A stretch of 64,000 nucleotides of DNA from a virus, in the IMG/VR virus record IMGVR_UViG_3300042934_000519, positions 1-64,000 of that record. One strand, 5' to 3'. The notes below the pieces were generated by a model. That model did not search any database, had not been told where the DNA came from, and saw nothing but the letters and a program-made list of their open reading frames with translations. Within the stretch, counting starts at the first letter, position 1. Every line of letters begins with the position of its first letter. Positions 1-6,895 of the stretch are shown piece by piece. The position numbers and the translations under genes were made by a program.

Positions 1-942
1 CTTGCTGCGATGTCGCCGGGTACGCTGCTCACTGACAACGCATCGTTGCTTAACTGTGAATTCAGTGAATTGATGTACCGCGTCTCAGCTGACAGTGGTC
101 TAACCGGTGCCAGTTCTTGGCTCAAGTACGCCTTGACAGCGATTGGGTTCGGTTCGAACTATGAAGTGGGCGCTGCAACGATTTGCATGGAAAAGATGCC
201 GTCGCTGTATAACCTATTCCGTGGTTTCGCCGGGATCAAAGCTTCCCACAAAGGGGACTTCTCCGGTGCACCGACAACCCGTGGCTGGCGACCTGTTCTG
301 GAGCTGGTTGAACCAATGACCTTCCAAGGCGAAGTGGCTCAGAGCGATCTGATCACCTCCGCTGCTCTGGTCAGTGCACTGGGGATGACCGCTGGTGGCG
401 TTATCGCCGCTAATGCAAACGTACCGTGGCTCAAAGTGACCCAGGACGGGATAACTCGTTACATTGCCAAGAAACCGTTCCGTAACAACCTCTCATGGAG
501 TGCCCTGAACGACTTGGGGATTGCCACAGGAACGAAGACGATTCAGATCGGTGGAAGAACGTACAAGGTGCGGTTGCTCAAAGGGTCGCAGATGAACGGT
601 ACGTCGGTGCTCCCGGTGAACATCACGAGTTACGATCCACCCGTGTCTCAGTATTCGGAATGGAACACGAACCTGTACCACCTGTTCAACGGTGTTTCTA
701 CCGACACCAAGAACACCATGGCGTCCGAAGGTCTCTCGGTGGGGGATAAGGCGCAGTACTCAGAAGCCCAGCTCGGCTTTGGTAACAGCGAGCCAGGTCA
801 ATGGACACTGTGTCAGGAACTCAACACCGACGGTACCGCAGTTTGCCGCGGTGGGTTTGGCATCAGCAGTCACTCAGGTGCTAATGCCAGTGCATCGTCA
901 CCGACGTTTGGCTGGCGACCAGTGCTTGAATTGGTCGGCTAA
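1..942 (+). CDS. Fibre/adhesin protein with GWRPVLEL domains (5' end outside window)
   Basis: The frame is open from base 1 (Leu-Ala-Ala before the first ATG at 10), so the gene probably begins upstream. The visible part carries the tail of one domain ending in GWRPVLELVEP (about residue 90) and then a complete second domain ending in FGWRPVLELVG at the C-terminus. The second domain has a PWLKVTQDG segment, a KPFRNNLSW segment and a WTLCQEL segment. The same domain recurs in the proteins at 7777 and 8542, so this is a paralogous family. It is likely a virion-surface or tail-tip adhesin, inferred from the neighbouring LamG-like and fibrinogen-like proteins. No catalytic motif is seen. Confidence 0.7.
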   Translation, partial: LAAMSPGTLLTDNASLLNCEFSELMYRVSADSGLTGASSWLKYALTAIGFGSNYEVGAATICMEKMPSLYNLFRGFAGIKASHKGDFSGAPTTRGWRPVLELVEPMTFQGEVAQSDLITSAALVSALGMTAGGVIAANANVPWLKVTQDGITRYIAKKPFRNNLSWSALNDLGIATGTKTIQIGGRTYKVRLLKGSQMNGTSVLPVNITSYDPPVSQYSEWNTNLYHLFNGVSTDTKNTMASEGLSVGDKAQYSEAQLGFGNSEPGQWTLCQELNTDGTAVCRGGFGISSHSGANASASSPTFGWRPVLELVG

Positions 943-996
943 CATATACACCACCCGTCGTGTTGACGGGTGTCCTTCTACATGTGGAGATACACC

Positions 997-1458
997 ATGC
1001 TGATTAACATCAACACCCTCCAGCGCATCGAACCGTACGAGCTGCGTAGCTTGTACCCGAACACGTCCTGGCCGATCGAGCCTTCTGACGCTGCGCTGGC
1101 TGACATCGAATACCGCAACCTGTTCCCAGGCGAGCAACCGGCTGTGACCGACACCCAAAAGGTGATCGACAATGGTAGCGAGCAGCGTGAAGACGGCAAG
1201 TGGTACATCGTCTGGGCTGTGGTCGACAAGACCCCGGAAGAGATCTTCGCCGAAAGCCCACGCGTGTTCGAAATCCAGATGCGTCTGCCGCAGATCGATC
1301 CTGAATCGGTTCCGTTGATCCGCGCCGTGGTGACCAACAAGGCCACCCAAGAGCAGATCGACAAGCTGGCCGAGCTGGAGCAAGAGTTCCTCGACCTGAC
1401 TGCCGAGCTGAAAGCACTGACCCCAGTGCCGCCGACTCCGGAAGTCCCTGTCGAGTAA
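997..1458 (+). CDS. Hypothetical protein, possible fibre-assembly accessory
   Basis: 153 aa. I chose ATG 997 because GGAG (985-988) lies 8 bases upstream; an upstream in-frame codon at 970 has no ribosome site. The N-terminal half is compact and W/Y-rich (PNTSWPIEPSD). The C-terminus is a predicted coiled coil rich in E, L and Q (about residues 115-142), ending in a Pro/Val tail. Its position directly between two fibre genes, and this small globular-plus-coil layout, resemble tail-fibre assembly or chaperone proteins. I recognise no specific family. Confidence 0.65.
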   Translation: MLININTLQRIEPYELRSLYPNTSWPIEPSDAALADIEYRNLFPGEQPAVTDTQKVIDNGSEQREDGKWYIVWAVVDKTPEEIFAESPRVFEIQMRLPQIDPESVPLIRAVVTNKATQEQIDKLAELEQEFLDLTAELKALTPVPPTPEVPVE

Positions 1459-1466
1459 GACGGCAT

Positions 1467-1496
1467 AGACCTCACCGTCATCAGACGGTGAGGTCT
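1467..1496 (+). terminator. Hairpin terminator with CGGCATAGA box
   Basis: Perfect 13-bp stem (1467-1479 with 1484-1496) and an ATCA loop, preceded by CGGCATAGA and followed by TCTCCTTATCTGTTT. It separates the gene ending at 1458 from the one at 1525. Confidence 0.7.
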
Positions 1497-1524
1497 TCTC
1501 CTTATCTGTTTAGAGGTGTGCCGA

Positions 1525-3300
1525 ATGAAAAGTAATCTACTGGGTGCAGCTCGTTTTGTACCCAAACCCAATCCAAACAACGTGGGTTCGGTCACGCGTT
1601 ACATGTCGTTGTGGGACAATGAACTGATCGATGACGTCACTGAAAGGTTCGCTCTCGAAACCACAAGCGACGCGACCGTCTATCCTTCACAGGTCAGTGG
1701 TCAGAAGCTTCGGGTAGCCAACAAGTCTTACCGCGCCATGACAGCACACGAATCGTACCAGATTAAGTCTGGCCGACCCTTTTCGATTCAGTGTAAGTTC
1801 AACGTCACCAACGCACCCGATGCGTACGCAGGCGGCCTGCTGTCGGTGTGGTCTGAATCCGATGGTGCGCAGAACGGTTGGATCTTGGCAGTCATGGCGG
1901 ATCGTTCGATCTCGCTTCAGATCTCGCCTAACGGTTCTCAAACGACAGGTGTCGTACTCATCGGTTCTCCTGCCGGTGCTGTGACATTTGGCACGGATTA
2001 CCATGTGGCTGTTGAACGAGACATCAACAACAAGATCACCCTGTACCTCAATGGCGTGGCAGTTGCTACTCAGACGTCTTCGGTAGGATCGTTTGCAGCC
2101 ACTACTCGGCTGATGGTCCGTCGAGGTTGGTTGGGTTCGGTGTGGGACATTCAGTTCTCAGATGCCGTGGTCTTCGGAAAGACGTTTGTCCCTCCGTTGA
2201 AGTTCCCACGCTTGATTCCTGACCTGAAATACTCCCAAGCCATTAACGACTCCATCGTCACGCAATTGGCGTTTCGTCGCGATGACCCGCATTGTGAAGT
2301 GACCGGGCAACCTATCCAGTTCTCGACTACTGCGCAAGTCTACAGCGGGACATTGCTGGCAGGCACCACGCTCAGTGAGACCTATAACCTGCCCGTGCCT
2401 TACTGGGGTGCAGGGGACTTCACTTACGAGACGAAGTTCTGCATCAACGGTACTATCGGTGGTGGCGGAGCGATGCTACCATCACACTGGTTCAACGGTG
2501 GTGCAACCAGCACCGATAACCGTTTTCTGTGTTACGTGTTGCAGACCGGTGAAATCCGATTCGCCATTAACAATGGTAATGGGGTGCCTGGTTCAACCTT
2601 CGGTAGTTCCCCTGCGGGTGCGGTTGTAGTCGGCAAGGACTATCACTTTGTTGTTGAGCGAGTCGACGGCGTCGTAAAAGGCTACCTCAACGGTGCGCTG
2701 GTCTTTACCTTTACCTTTGCACCGGCGATGTGGGCAACCACCGGTAACCGTCTGTTCAACTCGTACAATGGCTCGACAGCTTGCCGTGTGACCGTGTGGG
2801 ATTTCCGAATTGCCAAACGTGCACTGTACAACGGCGTGATCGTGAAACCGAGTGTGTTGCCTAAGATGCTCGTGGACTATAAGAAGTCCGTGCCCAATTT
2901 CAAGTTGCGGGTCGGATCGCTCACAGGAACCACGAACGGTGAACTGCGGGGCTTTGCCAAGCATGTGCTCTACGGCGGACAGCCAGTTAGTTTCGGTGAG
3001 TTGTTTCCGCAGGTGTTTTACCACACTGGCTTGCAGCGGATGATTCGCATCAAAGCCATCATTACCCAGAACGGCCAATACGTGGTGTTCTCCTGCGCCT
3101 ACTCTAACGAAGTGCGTCAGACAGACACGCCATTGATGACCAACACCATTAAATTGGGCGCGTCGCAATGGAACATGTTTGCCGGTACGCCGCCTGGCAT
3201 GGGTAACACCGGTGATGTCAACTTCTATTACACGGGAGTCGGCGCTGCGGGTGCGTTGTTTGCGACAGACGAAGCGTTGGTTGACTTCGCTTTCGTTTAA
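1525..3300 (+). CDS. Tandem LamG/concanavalin-A-like lectin domain protein
   Basis: 591 aa. Start ATG 1525 follows AGAGGTG at 1512-1518. The N-terminus MKSNLLGAARFVPKP matches the first residues of the proteins at 7777, 8542 and 10425. Two similar jelly-roll units follow, about residues 70-235 and 270-440. Each has the order of a laminin-G-like lectin: a strand ending in F.I..KF or YETKFCI, then GTDYHVAVERD or GKDYHFVVERV, then ITLYLNG or VKGYLNG, and a final W..R/Q.WD strand. A distinct C-terminal domain follows. It is probably a virion adhesin that binds surface glycan; binding is inferred from the fold. Confidence 0.75.
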   Translation: MKSNLLGAARFVPKPNPNNVGSVTRYMSLWDNELIDDVTERFALETTSDATVYPSQVSGQKLRVANKSYRAMTAHESYQIKSGRPFSIQCKFNVTNAPDAYAGGLLSVWSESDGAQNGWILAVMADRSISLQISPNGSQTTGVVLIGSPAGAVTFGTDYHVAVERDINNKITLYLNGVAVATQTSSVGSFAATTRLMVRRGWLGSVWDIQFSDAVVFGKTFVPPLKFPRLIPDLKYSQAINDSIVTQLAFRRDDPHCEVTGQPIQFSTTAQVYSGTLLAGTTLSETYNLPVPYWGAGDFTYETKFCINGTIGGGGAMLPSHWFNGGATSTDNRFLCYVLQTGEIRFAINNGNGVPGSTFGSSPAGAVVVGKDYHFVVERVDGVVKGYLNGALVFTFTFAPAMWATTGNRLFNSYNGSTACRVTVWDFRIAKRALYNGVIVKPSVLPKMLVDYKKSVPNFKLRVGSLTGTTNGELRGFAKHVLYGGQPVSFGELFPQVFYHTGLQRMIRIKAIITQNGQYVVFSCAYSNEVRQTDTPLMTNTIKLGASQWNMFAGTPPGMGNTGDVNFYYTGVGAAGALFATDEALVDFAFV

Positions 3301-3430
3301 GGGAGAGGATTTACCTATCTTATGTACAGGCAGTTTCGACTGCACGTAAGGGGGTGATCCAGCCTAGTTCCTTCCCGGAACGGTGAGCATTGCCGCGAGG
3401 CATCGTATACGTTCCACGGCGCCTGTGCAT

Positions 3431-3458
3431 GACCTGTCTCCGTTGCTGGGGACAGGTC
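3431..3458 (+). terminator. Hairpin terminator
   Basis: 11-bp stem (3431-3441 with 3448-3458, one G-T pair) with a 6-nt loop, followed by CACTTATGCCCTATCTTTACTTTT, the usual terminator tail in this genome. The stretch 3301-3596 otherwise holds only short ORFs that I do not consider genes. Confidence 0.6.
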
Positions 3459-3596
3459 ACTTATGCCCTATCTTTACTTTTCGGAGTACACCCATCTACA
3501 GGACTCGACCTTATGCCTAATACCGCACCAATGATGACTGGTTGGAGTCGGATGATCATTTCTATCCGGCGCCGTATTACACGGAGTAAAGTGAGG

Positions 3597-3899
3597 ATGT
3601 TCACCGCAGCCGGTGAGATCCTTTCCCAGAAAAAGGAATGGTACGGTTCAGCCAACACCATTGATGGCGTCTTCACCTTTGATTACACCAACGCAGGGTT
3701 TACCAAGGTCCTGCATGTCGAGCCCGTGGCGGTCTATGTAGACACCACGTTCAATAACCAAGTCATTGCCTGCATGAACTCCGTAACGCTTACCAAGGCC
3801 ACTGGACGTACGGTCACAGGAGGCACTTCTGTTGTTGCCGGAAGCGGATTGACTAAGAAAGCAATCGTTTTGGTGATGATAAAAGTTGTAGGTTATTGA
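3597..3899 (+). CDS. Small fibre-like C-terminal domain protein
   Basis: 100 aa from ATG 3597, which has ACGGAG about 10 bases upstream. An in-frame ATG at 3513 would add 28 Arg-rich residues and is possible. The sequence is beta-rich (FTFDYTNAGFTKVLHVEPVAVYVD and a final AIVLVMIKVVGY strand). It resembles the small beta-sandwich domains found at the ends of phage tail fibres. It is the last gene of the adhesin block before the tRNA region. The exact family is not recognised. Confidence 0.6.
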   Translation: MFTAAGEILSQKKEWYGSANTIDGVFTFDYTNAGFTKVLHVEPVAVYVDTTFNNQVIACMNSVTLTKATGRTVTGGTSVVAGSGLTKKAIVLVMIKVVGY

Positions 3900-3905
3900 T
3901 ATCGT

Positions 3906-3937
3906 GTAAAAAATTCCTACACTGGTGTTTAGTATGT
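3906..3937 (+). promoter_or_regulatory. Candidate promoter in front of the tRNA region
   Basis: GTGTAAAAAATT (3904-3915) is followed, 19 bases after the A-run, by TATGTGAAGAA at 3933. The same A-block/17-19/TATGT pattern occurs before the structured RNA regions at 31764-31794 and 46216-46244, and at 9905-9935. Not experimentally known. Confidence 0.4.
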
Positions 3938-4021
3938 GAAGAACCCGCCGCCTACACCCCAACGGTTCCCATCGACCGTCAGCGCTTCGCCTTGAGCGAT
4001 TGCTTACGGCGACGGGTCTTC
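3938..4021 (+). ncRNA. Long-stem structured RNA element before tRNA-Asp
   Basis: The ends pair (3938-3952 with 4008-4021) to give about 13 bp with one bulge and one mismatch, enclosing some 55 nt. It lies between the candidate promoter and the first tRNA. It could be a processing signal or a small RNA; no family is recognised. Confidence 0.4.
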
Positions 4022-4026
4022 ACCCT

Positions 4027-4103
4027 GCTTCGTTAGCTCAGTTGGTCAGAGCACTAGCCTGTCACGCTAGGGGTCACCGGTTCAAGTCCGGTACGAGGCG
4101 CCA
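4027..4103 (+). tRNA. tRNA-Asp (GTC)
   Basis: 77 nt including encoded CCA. The acceptor GCTTCGT/ACGAGGC pairs with one T-G. The D-stem is GCTC/GAGC, the anticodon stem is CTAGC/GCTAG with the 7-nt loop CTGTCAC (U33 present), and the T-loop is TTCAAGT. Confidence 0.96.
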
Positions 4104-4104
4104 T

Positions 4105-4181
4105 TGGCGATTAGCTCAGATTGGTAGAGCAAACGGCTGTTAACCGTTGGGTCCCTGGTTCGAGTCCAGGATCGCCAGCCA
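4105..4181 (+). tRNA. tRNA-Asn (GTT)
   Basis: 77 nt with encoded CCA, one base after tRNA-Asp. The acceptor TGGCGAT/ATCGCCA is perfect. The anticodon stem is ACGG/CCGT with loop CTGTTAA, and the T-arm is CCTGG TTCGAGT CCAGG. Confidence 0.96.
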
Positions 4182-4221
4182 ATTTCACGATCATCCTATA
4201 GCCCTTCAATGGAGACTTAGG

Positions 4222-4479
4222 ATGATTAAGTTCTGGAAGTACCATTCATTGTCTATCAGTTTGTCCATCGTCTTCTTGGCGATGTTGATAGCCAGTTGGC
4301 CGCTAGGTCGTACCCTCTGGGACGGCAAGGGCGAATACTTCTACTTCTGGCTGGGACAGACAATCTTCAGCCTTGAAGCGGATGTGTTTGGGGGAATCAT
4401 TCTGGTGCTGTTTACCAAGTGGTTCAAAGAGCGCCACAGCGCTTCCTCTAATCCTCCTAAAAATCATACAGCCATGTAG
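4222..4479 (+). CDS. Small membrane protein in the tRNA cluster
   Basis: 85 aa from ATG 4222, with GGAG at 4211-4214. There are two hydrophobic stretches, about residues 10-31 (SISLSIVFLAMLIASW) and 47-66 (YFWLGQTIFSLEADVFGGIILVLF), then a basic tail. The last codons and the TAG stop lie inside tRNA-Met (overlap 4470-4479). The function is unknown; a phage-encoded inner-membrane protein is the most I can say. Confidence 0.7.
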   Translation: MIKFWKYHSLSISLSIVFLAMLIASWPLGRTLWDGKGEYFYFWLGQTIFSLEADVFGGIILVLFTKWFKERHSASSNPPKNHTAM

Positions 4480-4545
4480 CTCAGTCGGTAGAGCAGAAGA
4501 CTCATAATCTTTTGGTCGGTGGTTCAAATCCACCCGTGGCTACCA
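4470..4545 (+). tRNA. tRNA-Met (CAT), elongator type or tRNA-Ile2
   Basis: 76 nt with encoded CCA. The acceptor AGCCATG/CGTGGCT is fully paired, so this is not an initiator (no 1-72 mismatch). The anticodon loop is CTCATAA and the T-loop TTCAAAT. CAT could also be read as Ile (lysidine type), which sequence alone does not settle. Confidence 0.94.
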
Positions 4546-4585
4546 GTCTTTTCCAATCTTATGGTCACCACCAGAGAGAATGGAA

Positions 4586-5260
4586 ATGCACGTTGATATC
4601 TCGCAGTACAAAATCGCTACACCGTTGCCTGTCTCCTTGACCAACCCAGTTGCTTTGGAAGTCATGGGCGCGTACGCCTTGGCTAACTGCTCAAGCTGCG
4701 TTGTCCAGTTGGAAGACGGTTCCATTCAGTTCACTGCCCTGACTAAAGGTGCAGCCAGCAAGAGCGTTCATCGCACTCGCACTGAATGGAAGGAAGCGGA
4801 GTACTGGGCCCTTTCGAGCGCTGCCCATCACTGGAGCCGCCAAGAGATAACGCTGGTCAAGGTCAACTCTGCTCAGAAAGTCGTCGTGGCTCAAGTCCAC
4901 GTCAAGAACGCCAACACACCGGCATTGAAGGTGTTCTGGAACAAAGGCAAACTCACCATTGGCTTCCGTGCCAGTTTTGACAACCCTGAGCTTCAGAACC
5001 TGACGATCCTGGACAACGTGCCACTGGGCGTTCCGTTCAAGATTGCAGTGCATGTAACGAAGGCAGGTTCCGTCTCGGTCTCGGCGATGTGTCAAGGGCG
5101 TAAGTCCTCGCACCCACCGCTGCGTCTGGACAGCTCATGGCAAGACCGTGTCCTTCAGTTCCATGGCGGCATCTACAACCAGATCGATTACTCGTCGACC
5201 ACTCACAAGGACGACGGCTCGGTCTGCATCATTACGGAGTTGTCCACAACTCACGAATGA
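4586..5260 (+). CDS. Alginate lyase-like protein (polysaccharide lyase family 7)
   Basis: 224 aa from ATG 4586, with GAGAG at 4574-4578; ATG 4580 is possible but too close to that site. All three PL7 signature motifs are present in order: RTEWK (residues 65-69, family R-T/S-E-L-R), QVH (103-105, family Q-I/V-H) and GGIYNQ (194-199, family YFKAGxYxQ). These supply the catalytic Arg, Gln, His and Tyr of the family. PL7 enzymes cut alginate by beta-elimination. There is no signal peptide and no fibre-type N-terminus, so it is either a free enzyme released at lysis or an attached depolymerase. It sits alone between tRNA-Met and tRNA-Trp, as a late-acquired gene would. Activity is inferred. Confidence 0.78.
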   Translation: MHVDISQYKIATPLPVSLTNPVALEVMGAYALANCSSCVVQLEDGSIQFTALTKGAASKSVHRTRTEWKEAEYWALSSAAHHWSRQEITLVKVNSAQKVVVAQVHVKNANTPALKVFWNKGKLTIGFRASFDNPELQNLTILDNVPLGVPFKIAVHVTKAGSVSVSAMCQGRKSSHPPLRLDSSWQDRVLQFHGGIYNQIDYSSTTHKDDGSVCIITELSTTHE

Positions 5261-5268
5261 CGTTTAAA

Positions 5269-5344
5269 GGGTGAGTAGTTCAATTGGCAGAGCGCTGGTC
5301 TCCAAAACCAGATGTTGCAGGTTCGACTCCTGCCTTGCCCGCCA
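5269..5344 (+). tRNA. tRNA-Trp (CCA)
   Basis: 76 nt with encoded CCA. The acceptor is GGGTGAG/CTTGCCC, the anticodon stem CTGGT/ACCAG with loop CTCCAAA, and the T-arm GCAGG TTCGACT CCTGC. It starts 8 bases after the alginate-lyase-like gene. Confidence 0.96.
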
Positions 5345-5353
5345 GTTCCTTTT

Positions 5354-5399
5354 CCTCAGCGTGTCCTATCTACCCTAGGCACCGAACTGCACGCTGAGG
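5354..5399 (+). ncRNA. 10-bp-stem RNA hairpin between tRNAs
   Basis: CCTCAGCGTG (5354-5363) pairs perfectly with CACGCTGAGG (5390-5399) across a 26-nt loop. The remainder of 5400-5580 holds no ORF or tRNA that I can support. A processing element is possible. Confidence 0.4.
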
Positions 5400-5580
5400 A
5401 TCATAGCTCCACGACCCCACGACACGAGCCTGACGGTTGCACCAGTCTTGTATCAGGGAAGTTCACCGCCATACCCCGACGCACCGTACCGTGATCTGGC
5501 AACGCAGTCACGACTACCGCGCACCCTTGACCTAAGCGATAACAAGGTCACCCGCCACTGGGTAACGTGGCACACTTTCC

Positions 5581-5668
5581 GGAGAGGTTCCCGAGTGGTC
5601 AAAGGGATCAGACTGTAAATCTGACGTGCGACCGCACTTCGAAGGTTCGAATCCTTCTCTCTCCACCA
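5581..5668 (+). tRNA. tRNA-Tyr (GTA)
   Basis: 88-nt class II tRNA with encoded CCA. The acceptor is GGAGAGG/TCTCTCC, the anticodon stem-loop CAGA CTGTAAA TCTG, the variable arm long, and the T-arm AAGG TTCGAAT CCTT. Confidence 0.95.
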
Positions 5669-5700
5669 ATTTCATGGGTACGATCGCGGTAACGTCATAG

Positions 5701-5788
5701 CGTCGAGTAGCTCAAAGCAAAAGAGCAGCCCTAGTAACACGTAAGGGTTGGTTGGAGGTAGAGTCCGAAATCCTCCCTCGACACCCCA
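5701..5788 (+). tRNA. Degenerate tRNA-like gene A (11-nt anticodon loop)
   Basis: The stems of a tRNA are present: acceptor CGTCGAG/CTCGACA (6 of 7 pairs, C1-A72 mismatch), D-stem GCTC/GAGC, anticodon stem GCCCT/AGGGT and T-stem GGAGG/CCTCC. All three loops are abnormal. The D-loop AAAGCAAAA lacks GG, the anticodon loop AGTAACACGTA is 11 nt with no assignable anticodon, and the T-loop is 13 nt without TTC. The 3' end reads CCCCA. It is a decayed tRNA or a tRNA-shaped RNA with another role. Confidence 0.45.
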
Positions 5789-5870
5789 CCGTGAAAGCGG
5801 ATTAACAATAGACGTTATTAAAGGCCGAAAGGCTGGACACTGATCAACCCGCCCTTTAAAGAGACACGCC

Positions 5871-6074
5871 ATGCTTGAGTCCATTGAAGAGAACCAGACT
5901 TATCGGTCTCCTAGTGGCCTTGAGTTCAAGGTGTTGTCACTTGCAAGACACGCTCAAGACTGTTCATGGCCCATGGTCGTGTACACTAATCTGGAGCCTA
6001 CCAAAGACGCTCCTACTGGAACCGTCTGGGTAATCGCAGAGAGCATCTTCCTGCGAACGTTTTCATTGTTGTAA
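5871..6074 (+). CDS. DUF1653-like small protein
   Basis: 67 aa. ATG 5871 has AAAGAGA about 7 bases upstream. The order YRSPSGLEFKVLSLARHAQD, then MVVYTNLEP, then TVWVIAESIFLRTF fits the DUF1653 pattern (Y-HYKG-Y-V-A-HSET, LVVYR, WVRP-F). The function of that family is unknown. It is flanked by two abnormal tRNA-like genes, and its stop lies 3 bases before the second. Confidence 0.65.
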   Translation: MLESIEENQTYRSPSGLEFKVLSLARHAQDCSWPMVVYTNLEPTKDAPTGTVWVIAESIFLRTFSLL

Positions 6075-6076
6075 TC

Positions 6077-6151
6077 CCCTGGATAGCTCAGTCTGGTAGA
6101 GCAGCGACCCCTGGTTGCATGTCGTAGGTTCGAATCCTACTCTCGGGGCCA
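6077..6151 (+). tRNA. Atypical tRNA-like gene B (5-nt anticodon loop)
   Basis: 75 nt ending in GCCA. The D-arm (GCTC AGTCTGGTA GAGC) and T-arm (GTAGG TTCGAAT CCTAC) are canonical. The acceptor CCCTGGA/TCTCGGG has one T-C mismatch. The anticodon stem GCGAC/GTTGC closes on only CCCTG, two nucleotides short of the normal loop and without U33, so no anticodon can be assigned with confidence. Either a 2-nt deletion pseudogene or a tRNA not meant to decode. Confidence 0.6.
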
Positions 6152-6155
6152 TTTC

Positions 6156-6272
6156 TGACAAACTCACACTCGCAGGCCATGGAGGGTGGGACATGCTGTA
6201 CGGCGTTCCTAGATCGCCAGCGGTGACCGCGTAGCCCCGTAACCAATCGGAAACGTGCCACTGAGTTTGTCA
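6156..6272 (+). ncRNA. Long-stem structured RNA element
   Basis: TGACAAACTCA (6156-6166) pairs perfectly with TGAGTTTGTCA (6262-6272). Inside are further hairpins, such as GGCG/CGCC around CCTAG and GCGGT-G-ACCGC. It has no ORF and begins 5 bases after tRNA-like gene B. A structured RNA or processing unit; family unknown. Confidence 0.45.
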
Positions 6273-6283
6273 TTCGTTTTAAT

Positions 6284-6361
6284 TGGGGTGTCGCCTAGTC
6301 TGGCCTAAGGCAACGGGTTTTGATCCCGTGAGCATTGGTTCGAATCCAATCACCCCTTCCA
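6284..6361 (+). tRNA. tRNA-Gln (TTG)
   Basis: 78 nt with encoded CCA. The acceptor TGGGGTG/CACCCCT has an open 1-72 pair, as is usual for tRNA-Gln. The anticodon stem is ACGGG/CCCGT with loop TTTTGAT, and the T-arm is TTGG TTCGAAT CCAA. Confidence 0.93.
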
Positions 6362-6383
6362 TTTCGCATTGGAGATCTGCACG

Positions 6384-6599
6384 ATGTGCAACCGTTTAGG
6401 TAAACGCAAGCGCCTTCTCCAAGGCAAGACAGCTGACCTCCCCTTCTCTTTGAAAGGGTTAGCAGGTTACTGTCCGAACCCTTCTGACTTCGTCTCATCC
6501 GTGCCCAGTTCGGTCAAACGTACAGGCGTGCTTCACATTACGGAGCATCCAGACGGCAGCGTCCAGTCGGTCCTCGTTCCCGATTCAACAGTATCATAG
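6384..6599 (+). CDS. Small hypothetical protein overlapping tRNA-Ile
   Basis: 71 aa from ATG 6384, with GGAG at 6371-6374 (9-base spacer). It begins MCNRLGKRKRLLQGK and has no recognised domain. Its stop lies inside tRNA-Ile (overlap 6590-6599), the same arrangement as the small gene at 4222. Moderate confidence because it is short. Confidence 0.55.
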   Translation: MCNRLGKRKRLLQGKTADLPFSLKGLAGYCPNPSDFVSSVPSSVKRTGVLHITEHPDGSVQSVLVPDSTVS

Positions 6600-6666
6600 C
6601 TCAGCTGGCTAGAGCGCCGCCCTGATAAGGCGGAGGTCCGTGGTTCAAGTCCACGTGGTACTACCA
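6590..6666 (+). tRNA. tRNA-Ile (GAT)
   Basis: 77 nt with encoded CCA. The acceptor is AGTATCA/TGGTACT, the anticodon stem CCGCC/GGCGG with loop CTGATAA, and the T-arm CGTGG TTCAAGT CCACG. Confidence 0.96.
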
Positions 6667-6733
6667 TCTACTGATCAATCCGTGCTTGCTCCGTAAACAG
6701 CGCATGCTGATGAAAGACCTGGCGGATAGATCC

Positions 6734-6811
6734 TGTTCTGTAGCTCAGTTGGCCAGAGCGTCGACCCGCATACGTCGAAGGTCCCTAGTTCGAGTCTAGG
6801 CAGAACGACCA
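6734..6811 (+). tRNA. tRNA-like gene C with 8-nt anticodon loop
   Basis: 78 nt with discriminator A and encoded CCA. The acceptor TGTTCTG/CAGAACG, D-arm (GCTC AGTTGGCCA GAGC), variable AGGTC and T-arm (CCTAG TTCGAGT CTAGG) are all canonical. Only the anticodon loop departs: TCGAC closes with GTCGA on the 8-nt loop CCGCATAC, which lacks U33. The anticodon could be read as CGC, GCA or CAT. Eight-nt loops are known in +1 frameshift-suppressor tRNAs; whether this one works that way is unknown. Confidence 0.65.
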
Positions 6812-6895
6812 TTTTCCTTGTAATGCCCGTCCATCGTGGTCTTAGGCGCCCTGGTGCTGCCGAGTACGAACACGGTGCGCTGGGCACCTTTTCAC

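Noticed and set aside
1010-1595. Minus-strand frames of 135-205 codons opposite the first genes
   Set aside because: They are antisense shadows of the plus-strand gene with strong codon bias, without ribosome sites or domain features.
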